This document shows, one piece after another, positions 57,201-64,000 of a stretch of DNA of 64,000 nt. The notes below the pieces were generated by a model, which was not told where the DNA came from, searched no databases, and saw only the letters and a program-made list of their open reading frames with translations. The translations under genes were made by a program, and so were the position numbers. The stretch comes from an uncultured Alsobacter sp. Its GTDB lineage: Bacteria > Pseudomonadota > Alphaproteobacteria > Rhizobiales > Beijerinckiaceae. The stretch is taken from positions 1 through 64,000 of the forward strand of contig NZ_CAMFHB010000005.1 in the NCBI RefSeq assembly GCF_945952055.1, read 5' to 3'. Each line of letters starts with the position of its first letter. Within the stretch, counting starts at the first letter, position 1.

Positions 57201-57467
57201 ATGCGGATGGCCGAACTCATCACGACGAGAATCGAGGAGGCCCTGGCCCCAGTGTCCCTGGCCGTCATCGACGAATCGGACGGCCACATCGGCCATGGCG
57301 GTTGGCGCGAGGGGGGAGAAACCCACTTCAGGGTTGAAGTGGTGGCCGAAGCCTTCCGTGGCAAGAGCAGGGTCGAGCGTCATCGCATGGTCAACGCTCT
57401 CGCCGCCGACGCGTTCGCGCGCGGGCTTCACGCGCTGGCGGTGTCGGCCAAGGCACCCGGCGAGTGA
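57201..57467 (+). CDS. BolA family protein
   Basis: An 88-residue BolA. It has the family pattern: ITTRIEEALAPVSLAVIDESDGHIGH, THFRVEVVAEAFRGKSRVERHRMV and LHALAVSAKAP, with the conserved RVERH helix and the invariant histidine. BolA proteins work with monothiol glutaredoxins in Fe-S cluster handling. Start after GCAGGAGGAG. Convergent with the LysR gene. Confidence 0.95.
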   Translation: MRMAELITTRIEEALAPVSLAVIDESDGHIGHGGWREGGETHFRVEVVAEAFRGKSRVERHRMVNALAADAFARGLHALAVSAKAPGE

Positions 57468-57488
57468 CGCCGGAGCGCCGCGTCACTC
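57462..57488. terminator. Candidate shared hairpin between bolA and lysR
   Basis: GAGTGACG (57462-57469) pairs perfectly with CGTCACTC (57481-57488), enclosing 11 bases and covering both convergent stop codons. There is no T-run, so termination is only possible. Confidence 0.4.
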
Positions 57489-58424
57489 CGCGGCGATCAT
57501 CCTGCGGCGCTGGCGCATGGCCTCGACCGGGATCGGCAGCACGGGGTCCGAGGCCCGGGCCTCGGCGGCGGGCCGCTGGCTGCAGCGCAGGGCGCAGCGG
57601 ATCTCCTCGGCCAGCGCGAGGCCCTCGGCCGTGCGCCGGCCGGCGCCCTCCAGGAGCCCGATGCGATTCGGGCCCAGCGCCGGCAATCCCTCGCGGCCGT
57701 CGATCAGGCGTTGGCCCGAGCGAAGCGCGCTCTCCGGGAAGACGGTGACGGCGATGCCCGCCTGCACCACGGCGCTGATCGCGGCCTGATTGGCCGACAC
57801 CACCACCTGGCGCCAGCCGATGCCGGCGGCGTCCAGCGCGCTGATCGCGTTGCGGCGCCAGGCGCAGGCCGGGCCCGACAGCGCCAGCGGCAGCGGCCGC
57901 ATCTCGTGGATACGCGACGTCGCCCCCACGGCCCAGCGTAACGGCTCCTCGCGCAGGATCTCGGCCCCCTTCAGGTCGGCACATTCCGTGACGATGGCCA
58001 GGTCCAGGTCCTTGGCGGTGACGCGCTCATGCAACTGCAGGGAGGATTCGCAGATCACCGACACCTCGACGAGGGGATGCCGGCGAATGAAGCGGGTCAG
58101 GATGTCGGGCAGGAAGGATTCGGCATAGTCGTCCGGGATGCCGAGACGGATCTTGCCGGCAAGTGCCTTGTTGGACACGCTGGCGAAGGCCGCCGCCTCC
58201 AGCTGCAGCATCTGGCGGGCATAGTCGACGAGCTTCTCGCCGTCGTCGGTCAGCCGCACGCCGCGCCCGTTCTTGGCGAAGAGAGGCCGGCCCAGCTGCT
58301 CCTCGAGCCGGCGGATGTGCATCGAGACGGCCGACTGGGTCTTGTTCACGCGCTCCGCCGCCCGGGTGAAGCTGCCGGTATCGACGATGGACACGAAGCT
58401 TCGCAGCTGGTCGGTGTCGAGCAT
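57483..58424 (-). CDS. LysR-family transcriptional regulator
   Basis: A 313-residue LysR regulator. The N-terminal winged helix (DTDQLRSFVSIVDTGSFTRAAERVNKTQSAVSMHIRRLEEQLGRPLF) binds DNA; the rest (about 90-300) is a LysR substrate-binding domain. Its VNKTQSAVSMHIRRLEEQLG helix matches the subgroup that often controls export or stress genes. It is divergent from the DUF1127 gene, a likely target by position only. Confidence 0.92.
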   Translation of the reverse strand: MLDTDQLRSFVSIVDTGSFTRAAERVNKTQSAVSMHIRRLEEQLGRPLFAKNGRGVRLTDDGEKLVDYARQMLQLEAAAFASVSNKALAGKIRLGIPDDYAESFLPDILTRFIRRHPLVEVSVICESSLQLHERVTAKDLDLAIVTECADLKGAEILREEPLRWAVGATSRIHEMRPLPLALSGPACAWRRNAISALDAAGIGWRQVVVSANQAAISAVVQAGIAVTVFPESALRSGQRLIDGREGLPALGPNRIGLLEGAGRRTAEGLALAEEIRCALRCSQRPAAEARASDPVLPIPVEAMRQRRRMIAAE

Positions 58425-58589
58425 GTTCCATCTCCATCACTGATAGGACACATTACAAGCATTCGTTGGACCGATCAATTGAGGCGCGGCATCCTGACTT
58501 GCATCGGCGGTGCGTCGCCCGGATCGAAAACCGGGGCGCCCCGCATGGAGCCGGCGTTCGCCGCGCTCAGACGCCCACGGGAGAAGACC

Positions 58590-58883
58590 ATGTTTGCGCT
58601 GCTCTACCGCAGCCCGGCCTCGCGGCCGGGAACGACCCCGCTCGCCCCCCTGCCGACCGCCGCAGGCCGGTTCGGCCGGGCCACCCTTCGCGCGTTGCTG
58701 TTTCCGGTGCGCTTCTACGAGGCGCGGGCGCGCTTCGCCGAGGTCGCGCGCCTGACGGACCACGAACTGGCCGACATCGGCCTGTCCCGCTCGGACGTGT
58801 CCGACGTCTCGGCGCTGCCGCGCGACATCGATCCGACCGGCGAACTCGCCCGGCGGGCCGAGACGCGCCGGCGGCGCCAGTGA
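58590..58883 (+). CDS. DUF1127 domain-containing protein
   Basis: A 97-residue protein. The C-terminal half carries the DUF1127 pattern (FYEARARFAEVARLTDHELADIGLSRSDV), an arginine-rich helical module. Small rhizobial DUF1127 proteins are RNA-binding or growth-phase factors in phosphate and carbon metabolism. The N-terminus (ALLYRSPASRPG) is disordered. It is divergent from the LysR gene. Confidence 0.85.
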   Translation: MFALLYRSPASRPGTTPLAPLPTAAGRFGRATLRALLFPVRFYEARARFAEVARLTDHELADIGLSRSDVSDVSALPRDIDPTGELARRAETRRRRQ

Positions 58884-59124
58884 CGTGGCGCGCCAGAACG
58901 CCGGCACCGCCTTCGACGCCGGCCAACGGACCCCGGACGTGCCGCGCTGCCCTCTCGCGCGGCACGGCCGGAGCCGCTCCGGCGCGTCCCGCCTTAGCGT
59001 TTGATAAACCAAGAGCTTTCTCGATTTCGAGCAGGGCTCGGCAAATGAACCTTAACGTCACCCATGGTAGCACCGGGCCAGTTCGGCGCGGCTCCGCCGG
59101 CCGTCAACGGGGTGGCGAGGTCTC

Positions 59125-60852
59125 ATGGTCCAGGTCGGTCGTTGGTGCGCTGCCGCCCTCGCGGCATGGCTGTGGCTGGTGCCCCTGGGCGCCCGGGCCG
59201 AGACGCGCATCGCCCTTCTGATCGGCAATGCGGGCTACCAGGGCGTCAGCCCCCTGCTCAACCCGCCCAAGGACGTCGCCCTGCTTTCGGAGGCGCTCGG
59301 CAAAGCCGGCTTCGAGGTCAGGATCGAGACGGACCTGAGCGGCGAGGCGATGCGGCGCACGCTGCGCGACTTCGCCAGCGACGCCGAGCGGGCCGACTGG
59401 GCCATCGTCTACTATGCGGGCCATGGGCTCGAGATGGGCGGCCAGAACTTCCTGGTTCCCGTCGATGCGCGGCTGCAGACCGACCGCGACGTCCCATTCG
59501 AGACGGTGGCGCTGGACCAGGTGCTGCAGTCGGTCGAAGGCGCGAGGAAGCTGCGCCTGGTGATCGTCGACGCCTGCCGCAACAATCCCTTCGCCCCCCA
59601 GATGCGCACATCGTCCGCCACGCGGTCGACCACGCGCGGCCTGGCCCGGGTCGATCCGGACGGCGGCACCCTCGTCGCCTACGCCGCCAAGGTCGGGCAG
59701 GTGGCGCTCGACGGAGACGGGCAGAACAGCCCCTTCGTCACCGCCCTGGCGAAGGCGGTGAGCACGCAGGGGCTCGAGCTCAACAAGGTGTTCCGCGCGG
59801 TGCGCGACGACGTGCTCAAGTCCACGGGCCGGCGGCAGGAGCCCTACGTCTACGGCTCGCTGCCCGCCGACGATTTCTACTTCGTGCCGCCCGCGGCGGC
59901 GCAGCCGCTGCGGCTCGCGGCATCCGACGCGGCTGCGGACACGGCGGTCCAGGCCGAGTTCATGGCCGCTCGCCGCGCCGGCACGGCAGCCGCGTGGGAC
60001 GTCTTCCTCGCCCGCAACGGCAAGGGCTTCTACGCCGACCTCGCGCGCGGCGAACGCGAGCGGCTGGTCGAGTCGCGGCCCGGGCAGGCGCCCGTGCCGG
60101 ATCCGGCGACCCGGCCCGCGGTGCTGGCGGCCGCGACGGCCAGGGACTCGCACGTCACCGCGGACGAGACCGCCGCCGTCTCCTCGGCCCGCTCGCGCGT
60201 CGATGACTTCCTGCGCTCCTATGCGGGCGGCGACTGCTTCGCGGCTCGTCCCATGGGCGTGGCCGCCGGCTCCGGCGAAAGCGCGCTGCGGGTGGAGGCC
60301 TTCGGGCCCGTGCCGGCACCGTTCTCGGCCCTCGACGACGCGTTCAAGACCCGCTTCGGCGCCGAGGCGCAGATCCGCGCCCGTCTCGTCAGCCCGGCGC
60401 AATGCGGCGCCGTCACGCTCATGAAGGAGCTGGCCTGGGGCAACGAGGCCGGTCCGCAGATCTTCATGCCCCGCACGCTCGTGCGGCCGGGCCAGCCGCT
60501 CGCGGCCGTGGTGTCGAACCTCGGCAGCCGCTCGCTCGCGCTGGTCGTCGTGGCCCACGACGGAACGCTGTACGACCTCACCCCGCAGCTGCGCCGTCGC
60601 GACGGCCTGGCGGTCCTCTCGGCGCGGCCCAGCCTGCCGGCGGCGAGCCTGGAGAAGCCGCAGCTCGCGCTCGCCATCGCCACCGACAAGCCGCTCCGCA
60701 GCCTGGGTGGCAAGGGGCGGACGGGCGAGGCCAGGCTCGCGGCACTCCTCGAGGAGGTGCGGGAGAGGGGTGACGGTGCGGCCGTGGCCGCGGCTTATTG
60801 GCGCCCGACGGCCGCGGTCGCGCCGACCGACGCCAAACCCTGGACACCGTGA
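59125..60852 (+). CDS. Exported caspase-family (C14) protein with C-terminal DUF4384-like domain
   Basis: A 575-residue protein with a signal peptide (ALAAWLWLVPLGARA) immediately followed by the caspase fold: RIALLIGNAGYQGV, H100 in YYAGHG and C151 in DACRNNPF, so the catalytic dyad is complete. The peptidase domain runs to about 250. A linker (about 280-340) and a C-terminal domain (about 360-540: AQIRARLVSPAQCGAVTLM, VRPGQPLAAVVSNLGSRSLALVVVAHDGTLYDLTP) resembling DUF4384 follow. Such orthocaspase/metacaspase-like enzymes cut after arginine or lysine. An OmpA-domain gene follows 60 bases downstream. Periplasmic location is inferred from the signal. Confidence 0.87.
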   Translation: MVQVGRWCAAALAAWLWLVPLGARAETRIALLIGNAGYQGVSPLLNPPKDVALLSEALGKAGFEVRIETDLSGEAMRRTLRDFASDAERADWAIVYYAGHGLEMGGQNFLVPVDARLQTDRDVPFETVALDQVLQSVEGARKLRLVIVDACRNNPFAPQMRTSSATRSTTRGLARVDPDGGTLVAYAAKVGQVALDGDGQNSPFVTALAKAVSTQGLELNKVFRAVRDDVLKSTGRRQEPYVYGSLPADDFYFVPPAAAQPLRLAASDAAADTAVQAEFMAARRAGTAAAWDVFLARNGKGFYADLARGERERLVESRPGQAPVPDPATRPAVLAAATARDSHVTADETAAVSSARSRVDDFLRSYAGGDCFAARPMGVAAGSGESALRVEAFGPVPAPFSALDDAFKTRFGAEAQIRARLVSPAQCGAVTLMKELAWGNEAGPQIFMPRTLVRPGQPLAAVVSNLGSRSLALVVVAHDGTLYDLTPQLRRRDGLAVLSARPSLPAASLEKPQLALAIATDKPLRSLGGKGRTGEARLAALLEEVRERGDGAAVAAAYWRPTAAVAPTDAKPWTP

Positions 60853-60912
60853 TCCGACGACGACCGGCAAGGACATTTCCACGCCCCGACGCCCCAACCG
60901 GACCTGCCCGCC

Positions 60913-61494
60913 ATGACCCAGTACCGCTTCCTGAAAGCGCTGCCCCGCCCGATCGGCATGCTCGCGATCGCCATCTTGGCAGCGCCCCTGTCCGGCCAGG
61001 CCGTGGCGCAGACCGCCTATTCGGCCGACGAGATCGTCAACCGCTTCGCGCCGCAGGACGTTGGAAAGCAGGGCCTGGGCAAGCAGAAGGCCGTCTGCTT
61101 CGGCACCGAGGACGAATGCCAGACCACGGCGACGGTGCCGGCGTCCGTCGGCGCACCGGCGGCGCCCATGGACCTCGTCGTCACCTTCGAGCGGGACAGC
61201 TTCGTGCTGCGGCCGGAGGCGAAGCGCAACCTGGCGGAGTTCGCCAAGGCGCTGAAGTCGCCCAAGCTCGTCGGGCTCAAGTTCGAGGTCGCCGGCCACA
61301 CCGACGGCCAGGGGAGCGACGACTACAACCAGGCCCTGTCCGAACAGCGCGCCGCGGCCGTCGTGCGCTTCCTCGCCGAGCAGGGCGTGCCGCCCGGCCA
61401 GCTGATCGCCAAGGGCTTCGGCCGGACCATGCCGCGGACGGCCAATCCGCTGGACCCCGCCAACCGGCGGGTCGAGACGCGCCCCGTCGGCTGA
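60913..61494 (+). CDS. OmpA-family peptidoglycan-binding protein
   Basis: A 193-residue exported protein. The signal peptide ends SGQAVAQT. The OmpA C-like domain (about 85-190) has VVTFERDSFVLRPEAKRNLAEFAKAL, FEVAGHTDGQGSDDYNQALSEQRAAAVVRFL and LIAKGFGRTMPRTANPLDPANRRVE, with the TD and NRRVE residues that bind diaminopimelate. There is no beta-barrel and no lipobox. It is co-directional with the caspase gene and convergent with the second caspase gene. Confidence 0.9.
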   Translation: MTQYRFLKALPRPIGMLAIAILAAPLSGQAVAQTAYSADEIVNRFAPQDVGKQGLGKQKAVCFGTEDECQTTATVPASVGAPAAPMDLVVTFERDSFVLRPEAKRNLAEFAKALKSPKLVGLKFEVAGHTDGQGSDDYNQALSEQRAAAVVRFLAEQGVPPGQLIAKGFGRTMPRTANPLDPANRRVETRPVG

Positions 61495-61521
61495 AGGCCG
61501 GGTGCCGCGCCGCGATCCGGC

Positions 61522-63537
61522 TCAGCGGCTCGCCATCTTCGGGTTGCTGCCGTAGGCGCTCCAGCTGCGCAGTGCGTCCTTCAAGGCGGCCTCGCCGGGC
61601 TTGGCGCCGGACAGGTGCCCCATGGCGCGCAGCTGCCGGCCCAGGCTTGCCACGGTCTCCACGGTGTAGGCCTTCATAGCGAAGGACTGCACGAAGCTCC
61701 CGGTGTCGGCGGCGGCCGCCTTCAGGATGACCTTCGCCGAGCGCTCCGGATTGCGAACGGGGCCCATCTTGGGACTGTCGAGGAACGCGGCCGCGATGGT
61801 GTAGCCGTCGGCATAGCCGAGATCGCCGGCCTGCTCGAAGAGGCGCGCCGCCTCGGCCTGGCGCTTCTCCTCGTTGGCGATCACCGCCAGATTGAAGGTC
61901 GCCTTGGCGGATCCGAGATCGGCGGCCTTCGTCAGGAGTTGCACCGCCCGCGCGCGATCGCGCCGCCTGGGGTCAGTCAGAAGGCCGTTGGTCAGGCTGA
62001 TCACGCCGTCCTCGAAGCCGGTTTCGGCGGCCTTCTCGAACCAGGCGAAGGCGGCCTCCTCGTCCTTGGGCACGACGGTGCCCTGCTTCAGCGCCAGGCC
62101 GATGCTCACCATCGCCCGGGCGTTGCCGGCCCTGGCCGCGGCCTCGAACAGGGGAATGGCCTCGCTCTGGCGTCCGGCCGCGCTCAGCGCGCGCGCCAGG
62201 TGCGTCTTGTAGAGCGGATCGTCCGGCCAGCGCACGGCGGCGGCCTCGCAGGCCTTCACCGCGGCCTGGGCCTGGTCGACCAGCATCTCCCAGGGCACGC
62301 CGCGCACCGCGTCCGTACCGTCATGGTCGTGCGTGGCTAGCCGCGCGCAGAGCGCGCCGGGGGTGTCGTCGCCGGCCGCCGGCGCGGCCTGCAGCAGGCT
62401 GCGGGCCGCCGGACCGTGGGCCCCCGACGGGAAGCGGCGCAGATACTCCTGCACGAGCGCGCGGTCGCGCATGCGGCTGGCGAGCGCCCAGAGCTTCTCC
62501 TCCTCGCCGGCGACGAGCCCTCGCGAAAGGCCGGTCGGCGCGGCCTGCGGCGACAGCGCGGCGACCCGGATGCGGTCGCGGGCGGCGGCGGCGTGCACGC
62601 CCGCGGGGTAGCGGCGCAGGTAGGCGTCCATCAGGCTCGTGCTGCCGGTCGCGGATGCGTACTGCCAGAGCTGGGTCTCCAGGCTCGCCAGGTCCTCTTC
62701 GCCCTGGGCGAAGGTGAACTCCCTCAGGAGCGCGCTTTCGTCCACCGGCGACTGCGCGCCGCCCGTCTGCCGGAAGACCTCGCTGCGCACCTTGAGCATG
62801 AACCGCTCCAGCGGCTGGCCCGGGGTGCCGACATGGGTGAGGAAGGCCTTGGCGTAGAAGCTGTTTCGTCCGGCGTCGCCCTCGTACGAATAGGCATCGG
62901 GCAGCGTGGCATAGGCCATCAGGAAGTTCGGCCGCTTGGGGACGGGCGCGAGGCCGTCGCGCAGCACCTGCTGGTCGGCTCCGGGCCGACCCTTGAGCGG
63001 GTTGTTCCGACAGGCGTCCAGGAAGATCAGGTGGATCGGCCCCCGATCCGCCCCGGCGCCGCCCGCGCCTCCCTCCAGGCTCGCCAGCACGTCCTGGACG
63101 GCGATCGTGCCGGACCGGATGCTGTCGGGACCCTTGAAGTCCACCGGCGCGAGGACGTTGGCGCCGCCCAGCTGGAAGCCGTGGCCGGAATAGTAGAACA
63201 GCGACACGTCGGCGGTGCGGGCGTCGCGCGCGAACGCGTCGATGAGCGCGCGCATCGCGCCCAGGTCGAGGTCGACGCCCAGGCGCACCTCGAAGCCGAG
63301 CGCCTCGAGCGCAGACCGGATGTCGGCCGCGTCGTTGGCGGGCTTGTCGAGCTGCGGCAAGGCGGCATAGGCCGCGTTGCCGATCACCAGCGCGACCCGG
63401 CGCTCGGCGTGCGCGCGGGCCGGGAAGCCCGCCGCCATGGCCACCGCCAGGATGGCCGAGGCGACGGCGGCGGCCAGCGTCCGCGTCGTCCGCCGCGACG
63501 GCCGGGCCGGTCGCGCGCGCAGGAGAGCCAGGATCAT
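61522..63537 (-). CDS. Exported caspase-family (C14) protein with Sel1-like repeats
   Basis: A 671-residue protein. I use the ATG at 63537, seven bases after GAGG, over a GTG two codons earlier. A signal peptide (to about AHAE) is followed by the caspase domain: RRVALVIGNAAYAALPQLDKPANDA, H119 in YYSGHG and C176 in LDACRNNP. After about 290 come helical repeats, including Sel1/TPR-like units around 470-600 (AIPLFEAAARAGNARAMVSIGLAL, AFAWFEKAAETGFEDG, AVQLLTKAADLGSAKATFNLAV, AARLFEQAGDLGYADG). The two caspases share the domain but have different C-terminal parts. It is divergent from the ShlB-like gene. Confidence 0.88.
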   Translation of the reverse strand: MILALLRARPARPSRRTTRTLAAAVASAILAVAMAAGFPARAHAERRVALVIGNAAYAALPQLDKPANDAADIRSALEALGFEVRLGVDLDLGAMRALIDAFARDARTADVSLFYYSGHGFQLGGANVLAPVDFKGPDSIRSGTIAVQDVLASLEGGAGGAGADRGPIHLIFLDACRNNPLKGRPGADQQVLRDGLAPVPKRPNFLMAYATLPDAYSYEGDAGRNSFYAKAFLTHVGTPGQPLERFMLKVRSEVFRQTGGAQSPVDESALLREFTFAQGEEDLASLETQLWQYASATGSTSLMDAYLRRYPAGVHAAAARDRIRVAALSPQAAPTGLSRGLVAGEEEKLWALASRMRDRALVQEYLRRFPSGAHGPAARSLLQAAPAAGDDTPGALCARLATHDHDGTDAVRGVPWEMLVDQAQAAVKACEAAAVRWPDDPLYKTHLARALSAAGRQSEAIPLFEAAARAGNARAMVSIGLALKQGTVVPKDEEAAFAWFEKAAETGFEDGVISLTNGLLTDPRRRDRARAVQLLTKAADLGSAKATFNLAVIANEEKRQAEAARLFEQAGDLGYADGYTIAAAFLDSPKMGPVRNPERSAKVILKAAAADTGSFVQSFAMKAYTVETVASLGRQLRAMGHLSGAKPGEAALKDALRSWSAYGSNPKMASR

Positions 63538-63800
63538 CGACACCTCGGAAGGGCGTTCATGCCCCTGTTTACTCCAGGCGTGATTTCCAGCTGGCTAATG
63601 CCGCCGCCCGAGCGGACGAGGAGCCCGGCGAGGATTGTCGGCAGCGAGGCGAGGACGCAGGCGCGAGGACCGCGGAACGGATTCGACTTTCCGAATTCGA
63701 CTCGCTCCAGGGTAGAAAGTCAGTAAGTCACCAGTCTGTTTACGCGAATCACACGTCTTGTGTTTAAGAAGCAGGGGTTGATTAGGACATATGACCCCCG
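63538..63800. promoter_or_regulatory. Divergent promoter region, AT-richer
   Basis: This space between the second caspase gene and the ShlB-like gene is AT-richer than the rest, most of all from about 63680. It includes a duplicated ATTCGACT (about 63682 and 63697) and a small inverted repeat CACACGTCTTGTG near 63751. No gene is seen. Confidence 0.4.
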
Positions 63801-64000
63801 ATGGTTGTGACTCGTCATTTGCGGGTACTCCCTCTCTGCCTTGCCGGCGTGGTGATCGCGGCCGCCGGTTCGGAGGGCGCATTGGCCCAGTCCGCCTCCC
63901 AGATCACGCCCCCCAGCTTTCGTCCCGCCGCGACGCGCTCCGGCGGGTCCATCGTGTTCTCGGGGCAGCCCGGCCTCGATACGCCCGAGGGCGCCGACCG
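63801..64000 (+). CDS. ShlB/FhaC/HecB-type two-partner secretion transporter, N-terminal part
   Basis: The gene runs off the right edge; 66 complete codons are visible. The start is the ATG at 63801. A signal peptide (VLPLCLAGVVIAAAGSEGALAQ) is followed by SASQITPPSFRPAATRSGG and IVFSGQPGLDTPEGADR. An alanine-glutamine cleavage site followed by a proline-rich QITPPSFRP lead is typical of rhizobial ShlB/FhaC proteins just before the POTRA domain. The barrel is outside the window, so this is a partial-sequence call. Confidence 0.55.
   Translation, partial: MVVTRHLRVLPLCLAGVVIAAAGSEGALAQSASQITPPSFRPAATRSGGSIVFSGQPGLDTPEGAD

Noticed and set aside
59125-63537. Caspase pair considered as a known phage-defence or gasdermin system
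   Set aside because: Both proteins have signal peptides, and no gasdermin, NLR/STAND ATPase or CRISPR partner is next to them.

Overview
The window reads as GC-rich (roughly 70% by eye) chromosomal DNA of an alphaproteobacterium, most likely in the Hyphomicrobiales (Rhizobiales). The reasons are the gene blocks lptB-rpoN-hpf-ptsN, tRNA-Ser-rplU-rpmA-GNAT, phaB-phaA/phaR, and BolA-DnaJ-cobS-cobT-phytase-like-rpmB, together with a CtrA-type TTAA-N7-TTAA site, DUF1127, and two families of palindromic intergenic repeats of the kind common in this order. The exact genus is inference (a Bosea/Chelatococcus/Methylobacterium-like relative is plausible).

Layout. 1-15.2 kb: a sugar-acid (uronate/aldarate) catabolic locus. 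A minus-strand operon holds an aldose 1-epimerase-like protein, a dipeptide/oligosaccharide-type ABC transporter (binding protein, two permeases, one fused double ATPase) and two enolase-superfamily acid-sugar dehydratases. A divergent plus-strand operon begins with an unusual IclR regulator fused to an SMP-30/gluconolactonase propeller, then a uronate dehydrogenase-like SDR, a glucarate dehydratase-like enzyme and an HSL-type esterase. 15.2-20.4 kb: housekeeping LptB, sigma-54, hibernation factor, PtsN and a DUF2087 protein. 20.7-24.2 kb: a single-chain MmeI-like (type IIL) restriction-methylation enzyme whose target-recognition segment has clearly lower GC. 24.3-33.3 kb: transporters (EamA, SulP, TauE/SafE, MFS), a nitronate monooxygenase, a CDP-diacylglycerol pyrophosphatase and alphaproteobacterial membrane proteins.

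33.3-40.4 kb: tRNA-Ser(CGA), L21, L27, an acetyltransferase, a DUF3833 protein and the ugpBAEC glycerol-3-phosphate importer behind a probable Pho box. 40.6-43.5 kb: PHA metabolism (phaB, phaA, phaR). 43.8-50 kb: a PAS-GGDEF(degenerate)-EAL protein with a CtrA-like box, L32, MtgA, a prenyl diphosphate synthase, a DUF1345 membrane protein and a PLP-dependent cysteine synthase-like enzyme. 50-58.9 kb: DUF3108, L28, a VUT/YhhQ transporter, a phytase-like secreted protein, CobT, CobS, DnaJ, BolA, a LysR regulator and DUF1127.

59-64 kb: an accessory cluster of two different exported caspase-family (C14) proteins, an OmpA-domain protein between them, and the start of a ShlB/FhaC-like two-partner-secretion transporter running off the end. 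This cluster, the IclR-SMP30 fusion with missing metal ligands, and the mosaic MmeI-like enzyme are the most interesting parts. No CRISPR array, rRNA, complete insertion sequence or prophage was seen.
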